This document shows, in pieces, positions 25,536 to 33,845 of a stretch of DNA of 64,000 nt. The DNA is from Petrotoga olearia DSM 13574 (lineage in GTDB: Bacteria; Thermotogota; Thermotogae; Petrotogales; Petrotogaceae): NCBI RefSeq assembly GCF_002895525.1, contig NZ_AZRL01000021.1, forward strand, positions 141,697 through 205,696, given 5' to 3'. Positions within the stretch are counted from its first letter, which is position 1; each line of letters starts with the position of its first letter. The position numbers were made by a program, and so were the translations under genes. Below the pieces are notes generated by a model. The model was not told where the DNA came from and made no database searches. It was given only the letters and a program-made list of their open reading frames with translations.

Positions 25536-26576
25536 TTATTTAATAGTTCTACTAAAACATCCCTTAATTCTAAAAAAATGAGTAAATATTTCCATTTCGA
25601 AATTAAAGTTAGCTAATCTCATCGTAGACATCCTGTTCAGATATGAGACAGTATCTTTAATTTGCTTTAGATTAACGGAATGTTCATTTAATCCAAAGAA
25701 ATAAACAAGTGAATTATTCCAAAAATATTTCCACTTGGAAGAATTCAAAAACACCATCGAATCTCTCAACAAAATCGAGCCTAAAGCAGATATATTACGT
25801 AAAAAAGGTAAATTTTCTACATCATTTTTTATTTGGGCAATATTTTTTATCAGATAAAAGAACTCTTTATCGTTTGAATTTATTAATATATCCCACAATT
25901 TATAATATGAAAGAGCAAATTTCAATTTGTTTTCTGGCAAATCGAGTGACAATTTAAAATTGTTTAATAATTCATCAACATTGTTGGCTGAAAAACTGAC
26001 TATCCTTTCTACTATTTCTTTAATGCTAGAAACATCTGTATTTTCATCAATAAGAAATAATAAAACTCCTAAATCATAATGTTGAAAAAAATTAAAATAA
26101 ATTGCTATTTCCTCATACTTGCTATTAACATTCTCAATTAGAGTTGAAGGAACCGAAAGATCATACCTTATAAAACGACTTTTAAGGGTAGGGAGCAAAT
26201 AATTCCACCTCGTAGTAGTGCTAAATACCAAAGCAAAGTCAGGAGGCTCTTCGATTAATTTGAGTGCAGCGTTTGCCGCTTCTATATTCAATCTATCTAT
26301 ATCCTCAAAAAAAACAACCTTCACCTTTGCATAGTTAGGTTTATACAGTAAAAACTCTTCCACATCCCTAACTTGTTCTATCTTAATATTTCCACCAAAA
26401 GGCTTTATAATTAAGGTATCTAATTTATTAAAGGCTGAAACTGAATTTAATAATTCATCTCTAAAATTATGCAAAATGAAATTATCTTCACAAACAAAAC
26501 ACATGGCACTTGCCTTAATTGTATCTATTTTTGATTCAATTTTTTCTATTGTATCATAAAAGAATGAGTTACTCAA
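25536..26576 (-). CDS. holB: DNA polymerase III clamp-loader delta' subunit-like protein
   Basis: About 346 residues. Delta' pairs with delta and gamma/tau to load the sliding clamp. The AAA+-like core shows VVFFEDIDRLNIEAANAALKLIEEPPDFALVFSTT followed by LLPTLKSRFIRYDL (sensor region with the conserved SR). No Walker A lysine motif is seen at the N terminus, as expected for delta' in many lineages. I chose TTG at 26576 because AAGGTG lies 6 bases before it; GTG at 26585 adds three residues. It sits between yaaR and ricT. Confidence 0.85.
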   Translation of the reverse strand: MSNSFFYDTIEKIESKIDTIKASAMCFVCEDNFILHNFRDELLNSVSAFNKLDTLIIKPFGGNIKIEQVRDVEEFLLYKPNYAKVKVVFFEDIDRLNIEAANAALKLIEEPPDFALVFSTTTRWNYLLPTLKSRFIRYDLSVPSTLIENVNSKYEEIAIYFNFFQHYDLGVLLFLIDENTDVSSIKEIVERIVSFSANNVDELLNNFKLSLDLPENKLKFALSYYKLWDILINSNDKEFFYLIKNIAQIKNDVENLPFLRNISALGSILLRDSMVFLNSSKWKYFWNNSLVYFFGLNEHSVNLKQIKDTVSYLNRMSTMRLANFNFEMEIFTHFFRIKGCFSRTIK

Positions 26577-26600
26577 AAGGAGCACCTTCTATACCATTTT

Positions 26601-27071
26601 TTATTTGTACAAATCTAAAATCAATCCGTTTATTTGTTCGATTTTCGATGCATATAGTAATGTATTTTTCTCTCTTTTTAAAATCATATCAGTCAATTCC
26701 ATGAGTTTGCCATCAACTACCTCTGCAACCATATGTAGTTGAGGTGTTGAGTTTTTAAAATCAAGATCGTTTTTTATCACATACCAATGTTTTTCCAATC
26801 TTTTTAGGAAATCTTTGATGGAATTTCTGTATCCTCTTAAATTAGCTTGAGTTGGAGACTTCACAAAGTAATTTCCAAGTTTAAGAATATTATCAATCAT
26901 ACTCTTTAATTCACTTTCGGAAATTTTTAAATTCGTATCGACCAGTACATCGAAAAAACCTTCTTTTTCCCTTACTTCAGAAGTAGAAATATTGTGATCT
27001 TTTGATTTTTTTATCTTTTTCTTTTTCATCTCTTTATCAGTTTTCTTTCCAGTAATAGGATCTATCTCCAT
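26601..27071 (-). CDS. YaaR family (DUF327) protein
   Basis: 156 residues, highly charged N terminus, then helical segments with SELKSMIDNILKLGNYFVKSPTQANLRGYRNSIKDFL and DGKLMELTDMIL, which match the YaaR family found next to holB in Bacillus and Thermotogota. Function unknown. Overlap-free, 24 bp before holB and 17 bp after ispG, so part of a longer operon. Confidence 0.82.
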   Translation of the reverse strand: MEIDPITGKKTDKEMKKKKIKKSKDHNISTSEVREKEGFFDVLVDTNLKISESELKSMIDNILKLGNYFVKSPTQANLRGYRNSIKDFLKRLEKHWYVIKNDLDFKNSTPQLHMVAEVVDGKLMELTDMILKREKNTLLYASKIEQINGLILDLYK

Positions 27072-27088
27072 AATATTCCCTTCTTCAT

Positions 27089-28138
27089 TTAAGAATTCTG
27101 AAAAACCTCTATAACTTCAAAAAGCTTCTCTTTTATATCATTTCTCTTAATTGTTCCATAAAGCTCCCCTTTAAGAAAAATAGCCGCTGATCCATTTTTG
27201 GTACCAACTATAGCAATATCAGAATGTTTAGCTTCACCAGGACCATTAACAACACACCCCATGACCGCTATCGTAATATTTTTTTTAACCTCTTTGCCTT
27301 TTAAAATTCTTTTTACCTCGTAGGCTAAACTTTCAACATCGATCTCTGTCCTTGCACAGGTAGGACAGGCTATGACTCTTAACCCTTTTTTTAAACCTAA
27401 TGCTATTAACAAATCTTTTGCTAATTCGACTTCCCTGAGCGGATCACCACTGATAGATATTCTGATGGTATCTCCTATGTCGTTTATAAGTAAAGAACCT
27501 AAGCCTGCTGAAGACAATATAACAGCATCCTCAAAAACGCCAGCTTCAGTAACTCCGATATGAAAAGGATAAGGTATCAAACCCGAAAGATATTTATTGG
27601 CTTCGAAGGTTTCTTTTGCATCAACAGATTTGACAGAAACAACGATATCGTAAAAACCTTCTTTTTCTAACAAGCTAACTTCTTTTAAAGCGCTTTCAGC
27701 CAATGCTTTATGTCTTGGTAAATCAGAAAATTCCTTAGCAATCGAACCAGAATTAGACCCTACTCTTATTGTGACGTTATAATCCTTAGCGACTTTAACT
27801 ATTTCACGTATTTTAACATCTGAGCCAATATTGCCCGGGTTTATTCTTACTTTCGAAGCACCTGCTTTAATAGACTCTATTGCTAACCTATAGTCAAAAT
27901 GAATATCTGCAACCAAAGGTATTTTAGCTTTTTTTACGATCTCACTAAAGGGTTGAATGTCATCTTTACTTCTCACTGATACCCTTACAATCTGAGCACC
28001 AGAATTTTTCAATCGTTCAATTTGAAGCAGAGTTTTCTCAACATTTGAGGTATCTGTATTCGTCATACTTTGGATAACAATGGGGTACTTTCCACCAATC
28101 TTAACCCCACCAACGTCAACTACTTTTTGTGAGAACAT
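27089..28138 (-). CDS. ispG: 4-hydroxy-3-methylbut-2-enyl diphosphate synthase (IspG/GcpE)
   Basis: 349 residues. Converts MEcPP to HMBPP in the MEP isoprenoid pathway with a [4Fe-4S] cluster. N-terminal barrel: PIVIQSMTNTDTSNVEKTL, VRINPGNIG, RVGSNSGS. The cluster ligands are the cysteines in ACPTCARTEID and MGCVVNGPGEAKHSDIAI. The ATG at 28138 follows GAGGTG. It follows rseP and dxr, giving two MEP pathway enzymes in one operon. Confidence 0.96.
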   Translation of the reverse strand: MFSQKVVDVGGVKIGGKYPIVIQSMTNTDTSNVEKTLLQIERLKNSGAQIVRVSVRSKDDIQPFSEIVKKAKIPLVADIHFDYRLAIESIKAGASKVRINPGNIGSDVKIREIVKVAKDYNVTIRVGSNSGSIAKEFSDLPRHKALAESALKEVSLLEKEGFYDIVVSVKSVDAKETFEANKYLSGLIPYPFHIGVTEAGVFEDAVILSSAGLGSLLINDIGDTIRISISGDPLREVELAKDLLIALGLKKGLRVIACPTCARTEIDVESLAYEVKRILKGKEVKKNITIAVMGCVVNGPGEAKHSDIAIVGTKNGSAAIFLKGELYGTIKRNDIKEKLFEVIEVFQNS

Positions 28139-28153
28139 CAATAAAGCACCTCA

Positions 28154-29677
28154 TTAGAAAAATCTCATTATATCGTTATAAGTGACAAAAATCATCAAAA
28201 ATATCAAGAACAAAAATCCGATAGTATTCACTATCGCCTCGACTTTTGAACTTACCCTTTTTCTAGTTATTATTTCATAGATAGAAAAAACGATTCTACC
28301 GCCATCTAATCCAGGTATTGGGATCAAATTAAAAACTCCTAAACTAATAGTTATCAAAGCGGTTAAATTTAAAATAGCATCAAACCCGACCATTGCAGCC
28401 TGACCTATTATGGCAGCAGCTCCAACAGGACCTGCTATCTGATCGGCACTCAGTCTGCCAGTGAATAACTGCCCAAAAGATCTGAAAGTTAAAGAGATCA
28501 AATTATTTGCCCATTGAATAGGGGCAGTAAGAGCTTCAATACCTTTTGGATGCCAGTTCTCGTATGGGGCCTCTAAAACTCCAGGTTGAACGATAAAATC
28601 TAAAAATTCATTTTTGGATAGATTAATATGAATAATCTGTCCATTTCTCTCTACTAGCAACTCAAGGGTATTATCTATAAAAGGTTTATATTCATTAATA
28701 ATTTCTTTACCTGAAACAGCGAACATTAATTCGTCTGAATTTAATTGAATTCGATAAATTGCATTTTGCAAATCAGACCCGTTATTAATGGATACACCAT
28801 TAATTTCGATTATTTTATCTCCTTGCATGAAAACATCGTTACCTTTTGCGATAACGTTTGAAAAAGTAGAGTACACGATACCTGTTTCATACATAGGAAG
28901 AAAATATGAATATTGGGAGAGCTTACCTTCAATAATAGTTCCATCTTCTAACTGCAACTCTATTGGATCACCACTTTCCATTCGACTCATAACAGTGTAT
29001 AAATCTTCTTCACCATTTAGTAAAATAATCTCTTTGTTTTTCAGATTGAGCAATTCAGTATCTTCAATACCGTATAAAGTAAAAATTGCTCTTTCATTCG
29101 TAAGTTCTGGAATTAAAGTAACAATAATTTCTTCCCCATTTCTTACAACAGTTAACTCTAATGGGTTCCCAGAAGGTATTTCCAACTCTAAAATAGATGG
29201 ATTAAATACATAATCACCATTTGCTTTTTTAATGATATCACCAGGTTCAAGACCAGCTTGCGCAGCGATACTGTCCCTTCCTACTCTCTCAACAATCACC
29301 TCAGGAAAACCGTAAACACCAGCTATTCCCACAAAAAGAAAATAACCTAAAAGGAAAGAAAACAAAGGTCCGGCAAAAGCTATCAAAAATTTCTGGAAAG
29401 GCTTCTTATTGTAAAATAATGAAGGGTCAGTATCCTTATAACCTTCTTCTAATACTTCTTCACCAGCTAATCTAACATATCCACCCAAAGGAATAATATT
29501 GAATCTAAAGGTAGTTTCTTTACCTGGAATCTTAAACAATGATGGTCCAAAACCTATAGAGAACTCTTCTACTCTTGTCTTAAAGATTTTTGCAAAAATA
29601 AAATGCCCAAATTCATGAACAACTACAATAACGGATATGATAATCAAAAACCAAATAATTGATAATAGAACGGTCAT
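28154..29677 (-). CDS. rseP: Site-2 zinc metalloprotease RseP/RasP
   Basis: 507 residues, longer than the typical 420-450. An intramembrane protease that cuts anti-sigma factors and leftover signal peptides. The HEFGHFIFAKIFK zinc motif lies in the first helix (about residues 22-34), two PDZ-like regions occupy the middle (about 115-190 and 275-360), and the C-terminal helix carries NLIPIPGLDGGRIV, the third zinc ligand region. The extra length is in the periplasmic PDZ part. Overlaps the end of dxr (ATGA). Confidence 0.93.
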   Translation of the reverse strand: MTVLLSIIWFLIIISVIVVVHEFGHFIFAKIFKTRVEEFSIGFGPSLFKIPGKETTFRFNIIPLGGYVRLAGEEVLEEGYKDTDPSLFYNKKPFQKFLIAFAGPLFSFLLGYFLFVGIAGVYGFPEVIVERVGRDSIAAQAGLEPGDIIKKANGDYVFNPSILELEIPSGNPLELTVVRNGEEIIVTLIPELTNERAIFTLYGIEDTELLNLKNKEIILLNGEEDLYTVMSRMESGDPIELQLEDGTIIEGKLSQYSYFLPMYETGIVYSTFSNVIAKGNDVFMQGDKIIEINGVSINNGSDLQNAIYRIQLNSDELMFAVSGKEIINEYKPFIDNTLELLVERNGQIIHINLSKNEFLDFIVQPGVLEAPYENWHPKGIEALTAPIQWANNLISLTFRSFGQLFTGRLSADQIAGPVGAAAIIGQAAMVGFDAILNLTALITISLGVFNLIPIPGLDGGRIVFSIYEIITRKRVSSKVEAIVNTIGFLFLIFLMIFVTYNDIMRFF

Positions 29678-30831
29678 TCGATAACCTCCATAATGTATTT
29701 TTTCGCTATATTTCTACTGATTTTATCCACTTTAAGTATATCATCAATATTATGAAATTTCAAACTTTTAGAAAATAAAAACTGCTTTTGAATCTCATTT
29801 ACCGTTTTGTATATAGTTCGATAAATATCTGCAAATTTAATTGAACCTTTTAAAAAACTATCCACCGCAATCTCATCGGCAGCATTAAATGCATTCTGTA
29901 AAGGGGCATCCCCAAGAATGCTGTAAGCTAATTTCAAAGAGGGATATCTATCAAAATCTACTTTTTCGAAATGTATATTTTCTGAAAAGAAATCGGGTTT
30001 GTCAAAAACAAAATTTCGTTCAGGATAAGAAATCGAAAAAGCTATTGGAATTTTCATATCGGCTAGTCCGTAATGCATCTTAATTACCCCATCAGAAAAT
30101 TGAACCATAGAATGAATTCTACTGTTTCGATTGATTGCGACATCAATATTTTTTATTTTGAATAAATAATAGGCTTCAAATAATTCAAGAGACTTATTTA
30201 CCATCGATGCAGAATCAACGGTTATTCTTTTTCCCATCGACCAAACAGGATGGTTCAATACTTCATCCACTGAAACATTTTCAAGGGCTTCAACAGGGTA
30301 ATCTCTTAAAGAACCTCCGCTAGCCGTCAATATAATTTTTTCAGGGGTTGAGGTTTCTCCCATTAAAAGTTGGAATATTGCACTATGTTCGCTATCAATT
30401 GGTATTATTTCTCTTTTAAGCTTAGCAGCATAATCCAAAACATAATTACCACCACATACAATCGATTCTTTATTTGCCAAACAAACCCTTTGAGAAACAT
30501 CGATAGCTTTTAAGGTGTTTTGAACACCGGAAAAGCCAGAAGTAGCAATTAGTGAATAATCAGGATTACAAAACTCCATACTCCTTTCAACAGCATCTAC
30601 ACCCGTAAAAACCCTACATCCGTTAAAAGTTTTAGAAATATTTTCATTACTCTCAACTATCCCAACACTCTTCAAACTGTATTTATTAATTGCTTCTTTC
30701 AATTTATCCCAACTTTTATAAACGGATCCACCTACAATTTTGAAATTGTCTTTAAACCATTCTTTTTTTAAAACTTCTAATGCTTGTTGACCAATTGATC
30801 CAGAAATGCCGGCTATGAAAATACTTTTCAC
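29674..30831 (-). CDS. dxr: 1-deoxy-D-xylulose 5-phosphate reductoisomerase
   Basis: 385 residues. NADPH-dependent conversion of DXP to MEP, the second step of the MEP pathway. Motifs: FIAGISGSIGQQALEVL (nucleotide loop), CLANKESIVCGGNYV, PIDSEHSAIFQLL, ILTASGGSLRDYP, HPVWSMGKRITVDSASMVNKSLE. Start GTG at 30831 behind AAAGGGG. First gene of the dxr-rseP-ispG-yaaR-holB-ricT run; an extended -10 lies at 30876-30884. Confidence 0.96.
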   Translation of the reverse strand: MKSIFIAGISGSIGQQALEVLKKEWFKDNFKIVGGSVYKSWDKLKEAINKYSLKSVGIVESNENISKTFNGCRVFTGVDAVERSMEFCNPDYSLIATSGFSGVQNTLKAIDVSQRVCLANKESIVCGGNYVLDYAAKLKREIIPIDSEHSAIFQLLMGETSTPEKIILTASGGSLRDYPVEALENVSVDEVLNHPVWSMGKRITVDSASMVNKSLELFEAYYLFKIKNIDVAINRNSRIHSMVQFSDGVIKMHYGLADMKIPIAFSISYPERNFVFDKPDFFSENIHFEKVDFDRYPSLKLAYSILGDAPLQNAFNAADEIAVDSFLKGSIKFADIYRTIYKTVNEIQKQFLFSKSLKFHNIDDILKVDKISRNIAKKYIMEVIE

Positions 30832-30875
30832 TTATAAACCCCTTTCTCTTATTAACAATTAAAAATACATTTTAA

Positions 30876-30884
30876 ATTATACCA
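30876..30884 (-). promoter_or_regulatory. Promoter of the dxr operon
   Basis: TG-G-TATAAT on the minus strand, about 45 bp upstream of the GTG start. Divergent from a plus-strand candidate TG-T-TAAAAT at 30915-30923 that would transcribe the omega RNA and the downstream HD gene. Confidence 0.55.
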
Positions 30885-30914
30885 TCAATTCAAATAATCA
30901 TAAATTAAAAAATG

Positions 30915-30923
30915 TGTTAAAAT
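30915..30923 (+). promoter_or_regulatory. Candidate promoter for the omega RNA, iscB and the HD gene
   Basis: TG-T-TAAAAT, an extended -10 form, 48 bp upstream of the left end of the IscB element. It lies in host sequence, so transcripts starting here would carry flanking sequence at their 5' end, as needed for an IscB guide. Confidence 0.4.
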
Positions 30924-30970
30924 AATTAAGAAATACAAAAGCTAAATATTGAATTAATTGAAGAAGGTGA

Positions 30971-31240
30971 TTGAGTCAACTACCCACCGTCTAAAGACAG
31001 AGGCTTATGATGAATAAGCCTTAGTTGACTACCCTCAGCCAGGATCAAACAGGCTCACGCCCCTAAAGGAAGATTATCGGGCTACGTTATATAGGTCATA
31101 ACACCTTCGGATGTCTCTCCTAGTCTGTCGCTCTGTTGTTTAGCTTTAAACAATCCTAAGGGGTAGGGATAGTGAGCTAAACGTAAAAAGCCTATATAAC
31201 ATTGGGGAAGGAGAATAACTCCGTTAAGGAGGTACACTTT
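30971..31240 (+). ncRNA. Omega RNA (HEARO type) of the IscB element
   Basis: A 270-bp non-coding stretch directly upstream of iscB, more structured and GC-richer than its flanks. Stems seen: AGTCAACTA (30974-30982) with TAGTTGACT (31022-31030), enclosing GTCT-AA-AGAC (30989-30998) and GGCTTAT/ATAAGCC (31002-31020); a long-range pair GTTATATAGG (31086-31095) with CCTATATAAC (31191-31200); and TTGTTTA/TAAACAA (31136-31153). This is the position and size expected for the guide-bearing RNA of IscB, with the guide taken from the flank just 5' of the first stem. Exact ends are not known. Confidence 0.85.
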
Positions 31241-31254
31241 ATGTTAGTGTACAT
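31234..31254 (+). promoter_or_regulatory. Hairpin presenting the iscB start codon
   Basis: GTACACT and AGTGTAC flank TTATGTT, so the ATG is in the loop, with the GGAG of the ribosome binding site directly before the stem. It may mark the 3' end of the omega RNA or couple RNA folding to translation. Confidence 0.5.
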
Positions 31255-32515
31255 TTTAAACAAATATGGGAAACCTCTTATGCCTTGTAAACCTTCAAAG
31301 GCAAGAAAACTACTTAAAGATGGTAAAGCTAAGGTTGTTAGAAAAGAACCTTTTACCATTCAACTGCTCTATGGTAGTAGCGGTTATAAACAACCTATTA
31401 CTTTGGGAATAGATGCAGGAAGTAAAACTGTAGGATTGTCTGCTACTACTGAAAATAAGGAACTTTTTGCAGCAGAAGTTGAAATAAGAGATGATATACC
31501 TAAACTTATATCTCAGAAACGACAGTATCGTAGAGATAGACGTTTCAGAAAAACAAGGTATAGAAAACCACGCTTTTTAAATCGTGTCCACAGTAAGAAC
31601 AAAGGATGGCTTGCACCGTCAGTAGAACATAAAATAAAGTCGCACATTAAACTGATCGATCTAGTTCATAGCATACTTCCTATTACAAAAATTGTAGTAG
31701 AAGTTGCAAGTTTCGATATACAAAAGATTAAGAACCCTAATATTGAAGGCAAACAATACCAACAAGGTGAACAATTAGATTTTTGGAATGTAAGGGAATA
31801 TGTTCTATGGAGAGATAACTATACCTGTCAACACTGCAAAGGCAAAAGTAAAGATAAAAGACTCAATGTTCACCACATCGAAAGTAGACAAATAGGTGGG
31901 AACGCACCTAGTAATTTAATTACATTGTGTGAAACATGTCATAAGGATTACCACGATGGAAAAATTAAATTGGATTTTAAAAGAGGACAAAAATTTAAAG
32001 GTGCTACCTCTATGAATATTATGAGATGGACATTATACAATAGATTGAAAGATTTGTATTCTAACGTTCATCTAACTTATGGATATATCACTAAAAATAC
32101 AAGGATACAAAATAGTTTAACTAAAACACATATAATAGACGCCTTATGTATTAGTGGTCATCCTCAAGCAAAACAACTAGAGTATTATTATCACATTAAA
32201 GAAGTTAGACGACACAATAGACAAATACACAAAGCTAACATTCTAAAGGGAGGAACAAGGAAGCTTAACCAAGCACCTTATCTAGTACATGGCTTTAGAT
32301 TGTTTGATAAAATAAAATACAACGGTATTGAATGTTTCATATTTGGAAGACGTTCAACTGGATACTTTGATATAAGAAAACTTGATGGTACAGTAATTCA
32401 TAGAAGTGCGAAAAGCAAAGATTTAATCCTGGTAAGTAAAACTAAAACTCTATTATGGGAAAGGAGGGAAAATTCTGCATTCCTCTCATCACTGAAACGG
32501 GCTTCCGCCTCTTAA
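31241..32515 (+). CDS. iscB: IscB RNA-guided nuclease (RuvC with HNH insertion)
   Basis: 424 residues, the Cas9 ancestor family. Domains in order: PLMP domain (KYGKPLMPCKPSKARKLLKD, 8-27), RuvC-I LGIDAGSKTVGLS with D58, Arg-rich bridge helix (QKRQYRRDRRFRKTRYRK, 92-109), RuvC-II IVVEVASFD with E154, HNH domain (about 185-240) with two CxxC zinc pairs (CQHC 196-199, CETC 230-233) and LNVHHIE with H211/H212 and N225, RuvC-III KTHIIDAL with H297 and D300, then a C-terminal TAM-recognition-like domain. Every catalytic residue is present, so it should be active. The ATG at 31241 follows GGAGG; the longer frame to 31202 crosses the omega RNA. The start codon lies in the loop of a 7-bp hairpin. Confidence 0.96.
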   Translation: MLVYILNKYGKPLMPCKPSKARKLLKDGKAKVVRKEPFTIQLLYGSSGYKQPITLGIDAGSKTVGLSATTENKELFAAEVEIRDDIPKLISQKRQYRRDRRFRKTRYRKPRFLNRVHSKNKGWLAPSVEHKIKSHIKLIDLVHSILPITKIVVEVASFDIQKIKNPNIEGKQYQQGEQLDFWNVREYVLWRDNYTCQHCKGKSKDKRLNVHHIESRQIGGNAPSNLITLCETCHKDYHDGKIKLDFKRGQKFKGATSMNIMRWTLYNRLKDLYSNVHLTYGYITKNTRIQNSLTKTHIIDALCISGHPQAKQLEYYYHIKEVRRHNRQIHKANILKGGTRKLNQAPYLVHGFRLFDKIKYNGIECFIFGRRSTGYFDIRKLDGTVIHRSAKSKDLILVSKTKTLLWERRENSAFLSSLKRASAS

Positions 32516-32527
32516 GGAAGTGATGAG
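32485..32527 (+). repeat. Right-end hairpin of the IscB element
   Basis: CTCATCACT (32485-32493) pairs with AGTGATGAG (32519-32527); the iscB stop codon TAA (32513-32515) is inside it. IS200/IS605 ends normally carry such imperfect subterminal hairpins recognised by TnpA. The segment 32475-32493 is also the part shared with the remnant at 24.55 kb. Confidence 0.65.
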
Positions 32528-32545
32528 TTCCTTGCGGATCTCTTT

Positions 32546-33628
32546 ATGAACATTGGTAATTTCCTTTTAGAAAGTTCTAATTTGTTTACAGTTTACAGAT
32601 GGAATAATAATCCTGCAATTGTAAGATTTAGCGAATCTGACAACATATACAACAATCTTCTTTTAAGTTTATTTGTATTTTCTGACGACTCAGAAGAAAA
32701 GTTGGTAAAAATACTGCACAACAAAATATATGAAGCGATTCCTAAAATAGTATTATCAGACATATCATTGGCTACCAAAAGCAAAATTGAAGAAAAAGGC
32801 AAAAAACTTTGGGATGAAGTGATTAACAAAACCTATAAAGAAGTAGAATCAAATTTTGATAGCAATATTAGCCCAAAACTATTAATTCATTATACCTTTG
32901 ATGAAGAAACTGATCAAAAAATTAAGATGATAAACCTCCTTGTCGCCCAAAAAGAAGCCAGTATTAACGAAAGAGTCTTTCCCGAATATTACAAAGAACC
33001 AAAAAGAAAAAACCAAACGAAAATAAAAAATATGGATATACAAGATAAAAAAGGAATAGAAGAATTAGCCAATGAGCTACTAGAGATATCCACAAGACTT
33101 GTAACTATGACAAGGTGGAATAAAAATCATAGAAATATTAAAAGTTCGGTAGCCTCTCATACCTTCTTTGTTTTTTTAATCTCTTACATTTTAGCTTTGA
33201 CAGCTAATTTGCAAGTTAAGCAAATTTACGATATCATGATTGCTTCGATACTCCATGACTTGCCGGAAGCCTTTACAGGAGACGTCATTAGCCCGACTAA
33301 AAGAAAAGTAAGCGGCTTAGAAGAAATAATAGGAGAGATAGAAAAGGATTTCATTAAAGATTGGTACAACAATAAAAGTATAATAAAAGAGAAGATTAAA
33401 AAGTTTGAACAGTATATCTATGCACCGTTTGAAAATGATTATGGGCCATACGTGAAAACATCGGATTTAATAGCAGCATTAATAGAATGTTCCCTGGAAA
33501 TAAGTACAGGGAACCAAAATAAATACTTTATAGATACCTTTGAATCAATAAAAAAGGAGATATTAAACTTCTCTCCAATTGATATTAGTGAAATTATAAA
33601 TGAGATAGAATCAGCTATTCACCCCTAA
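32546..33628 (+). CDS. HD-domain (YfbR-like) protein with a degenerate duplicated N-terminal half
   Basis: 360 residues. The C-terminal half (about 178-355) is a YfbR-like HD hydrolase: LVTMTRWNKNHRNIKSSVASH, then ILHDLPEAFTGD (HD motif) and a downstream Asp in YVKTSDLIAALIE. The N-terminal half (about 3-110) has the same layout (LFTVYRWNNNPAIVRFS, later IYEAIPKIVLSDIS) but lacks the metal-binding His and HD residues, so it is an inactive copy. YfbR-type enzymes dephosphorylate deoxynucleoside monophosphates; the true substrate here is not known. The ATG at 32546 has no ribosome binding site, because the IscB element sits directly upstream; AAGAAGGTGA at 30961-30970 probably was its original site. 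Confidence 0.8.
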   Translation: MNIGNFLLESSNLFTVYRWNNNPAIVRFSESDNIYNNLLLSLFVFSDDSEEKLVKILHNKIYEAIPKIVLSDISLATKSKIEEKGKKLWDEVINKTYKEVESNFDSNISPKLLIHYTFDEETDQKIKMINLLVAQKEASINERVFPEYYKEPKRKNQTKIKNMDIQDKKGIEELANELLEISTRLVTMTRWNKNHRNIKSSVASHTFFVFLISYILALTANLQVKQIYDIMIASILHDLPEAFTGDVISPTKRKVSGLEEIIGEIEKDFIKDWYNNKSIIKEKIKKFEQYIYAPFENDYGPYVKTSDLIAALIECSLEISTGNQNKYFIDTFESIKKEILNFSPIDISEIINEIESAIHP

Positions 33629-33812
33629 CGTATTTTTTCTCACCGTTAGGTAGTTTGAATTTAACAACCACGCCTTTTTGAGGTTTTTCGTAACCTAAAT
33701 ATATTTTGTGAACATTAGATTGATTAACTCCTGATTCTACACCTTCAGATGAAATGTGGGCTTCAAATGGATCTTCGTTGTAGACAAAAACGGTAACTTC
33801 AACTTCTTTCAT
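33615..33812 (-). CDS. Hypothetical small protein
   Basis: 65 residues, acidic first half (VTVFVYNEDPFEAHISSEGV) and a basic end (FKLPNGEKKYVRGE), mostly predicted beta strands, no membrane segment. The ATG at 33812 follows GGAGGG with proper spacing, which argues that it is real. It overlaps the 3' end of the HD gene by 14 bp (tail to tail) and lies 33 bp after dtd on the same strand. I recognise no family. Confidence 0.65.
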   Translation of the reverse strand: MKEVEVTVFVYNEDPFEAHISSEGVESGVNQSNVHKIYLGYEKPQKGVVVKFKLPNGEKKYVRGE

Positions 33813-33845
33813 AAAATCCCTCCGATCAAATGATATTTATTAAAT

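Larger units (their letters stand above)
30971..32538 (+). mobile_element. IS200/IS605-group element encoding IscB, no transposase
   Basis: The element runs from just after GGTGA (30966-30970) to roughly 10 bases before the HD gene start. It holds an omega RNA, iscB and a right-end stem (32485-32493/32519-32527). There is no tnpA, so mobilisation would need a transposase in trans. HEARO/IscB elements were reported to sit directly 3' of ATGA or GTGA; here the flank reads GTGA. The right boundary is inferred from the need for normal ribosome spacing in the empty site and could be off by several bases. Confidence 0.75.

Noticed and set aside
31202..31240. Longer IscB N terminus
   Set aside because: It would be translated through the omega RNA 3' part; the ATG at 31241 has GGAGG and gives the normal PLMP domain start.
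32485..32527. Rho-independent terminator at the end of iscB
   Set aside because: No T run follows the stem, and it contains the stop codon; it fits better as the subterminal hairpin of the element's right end.
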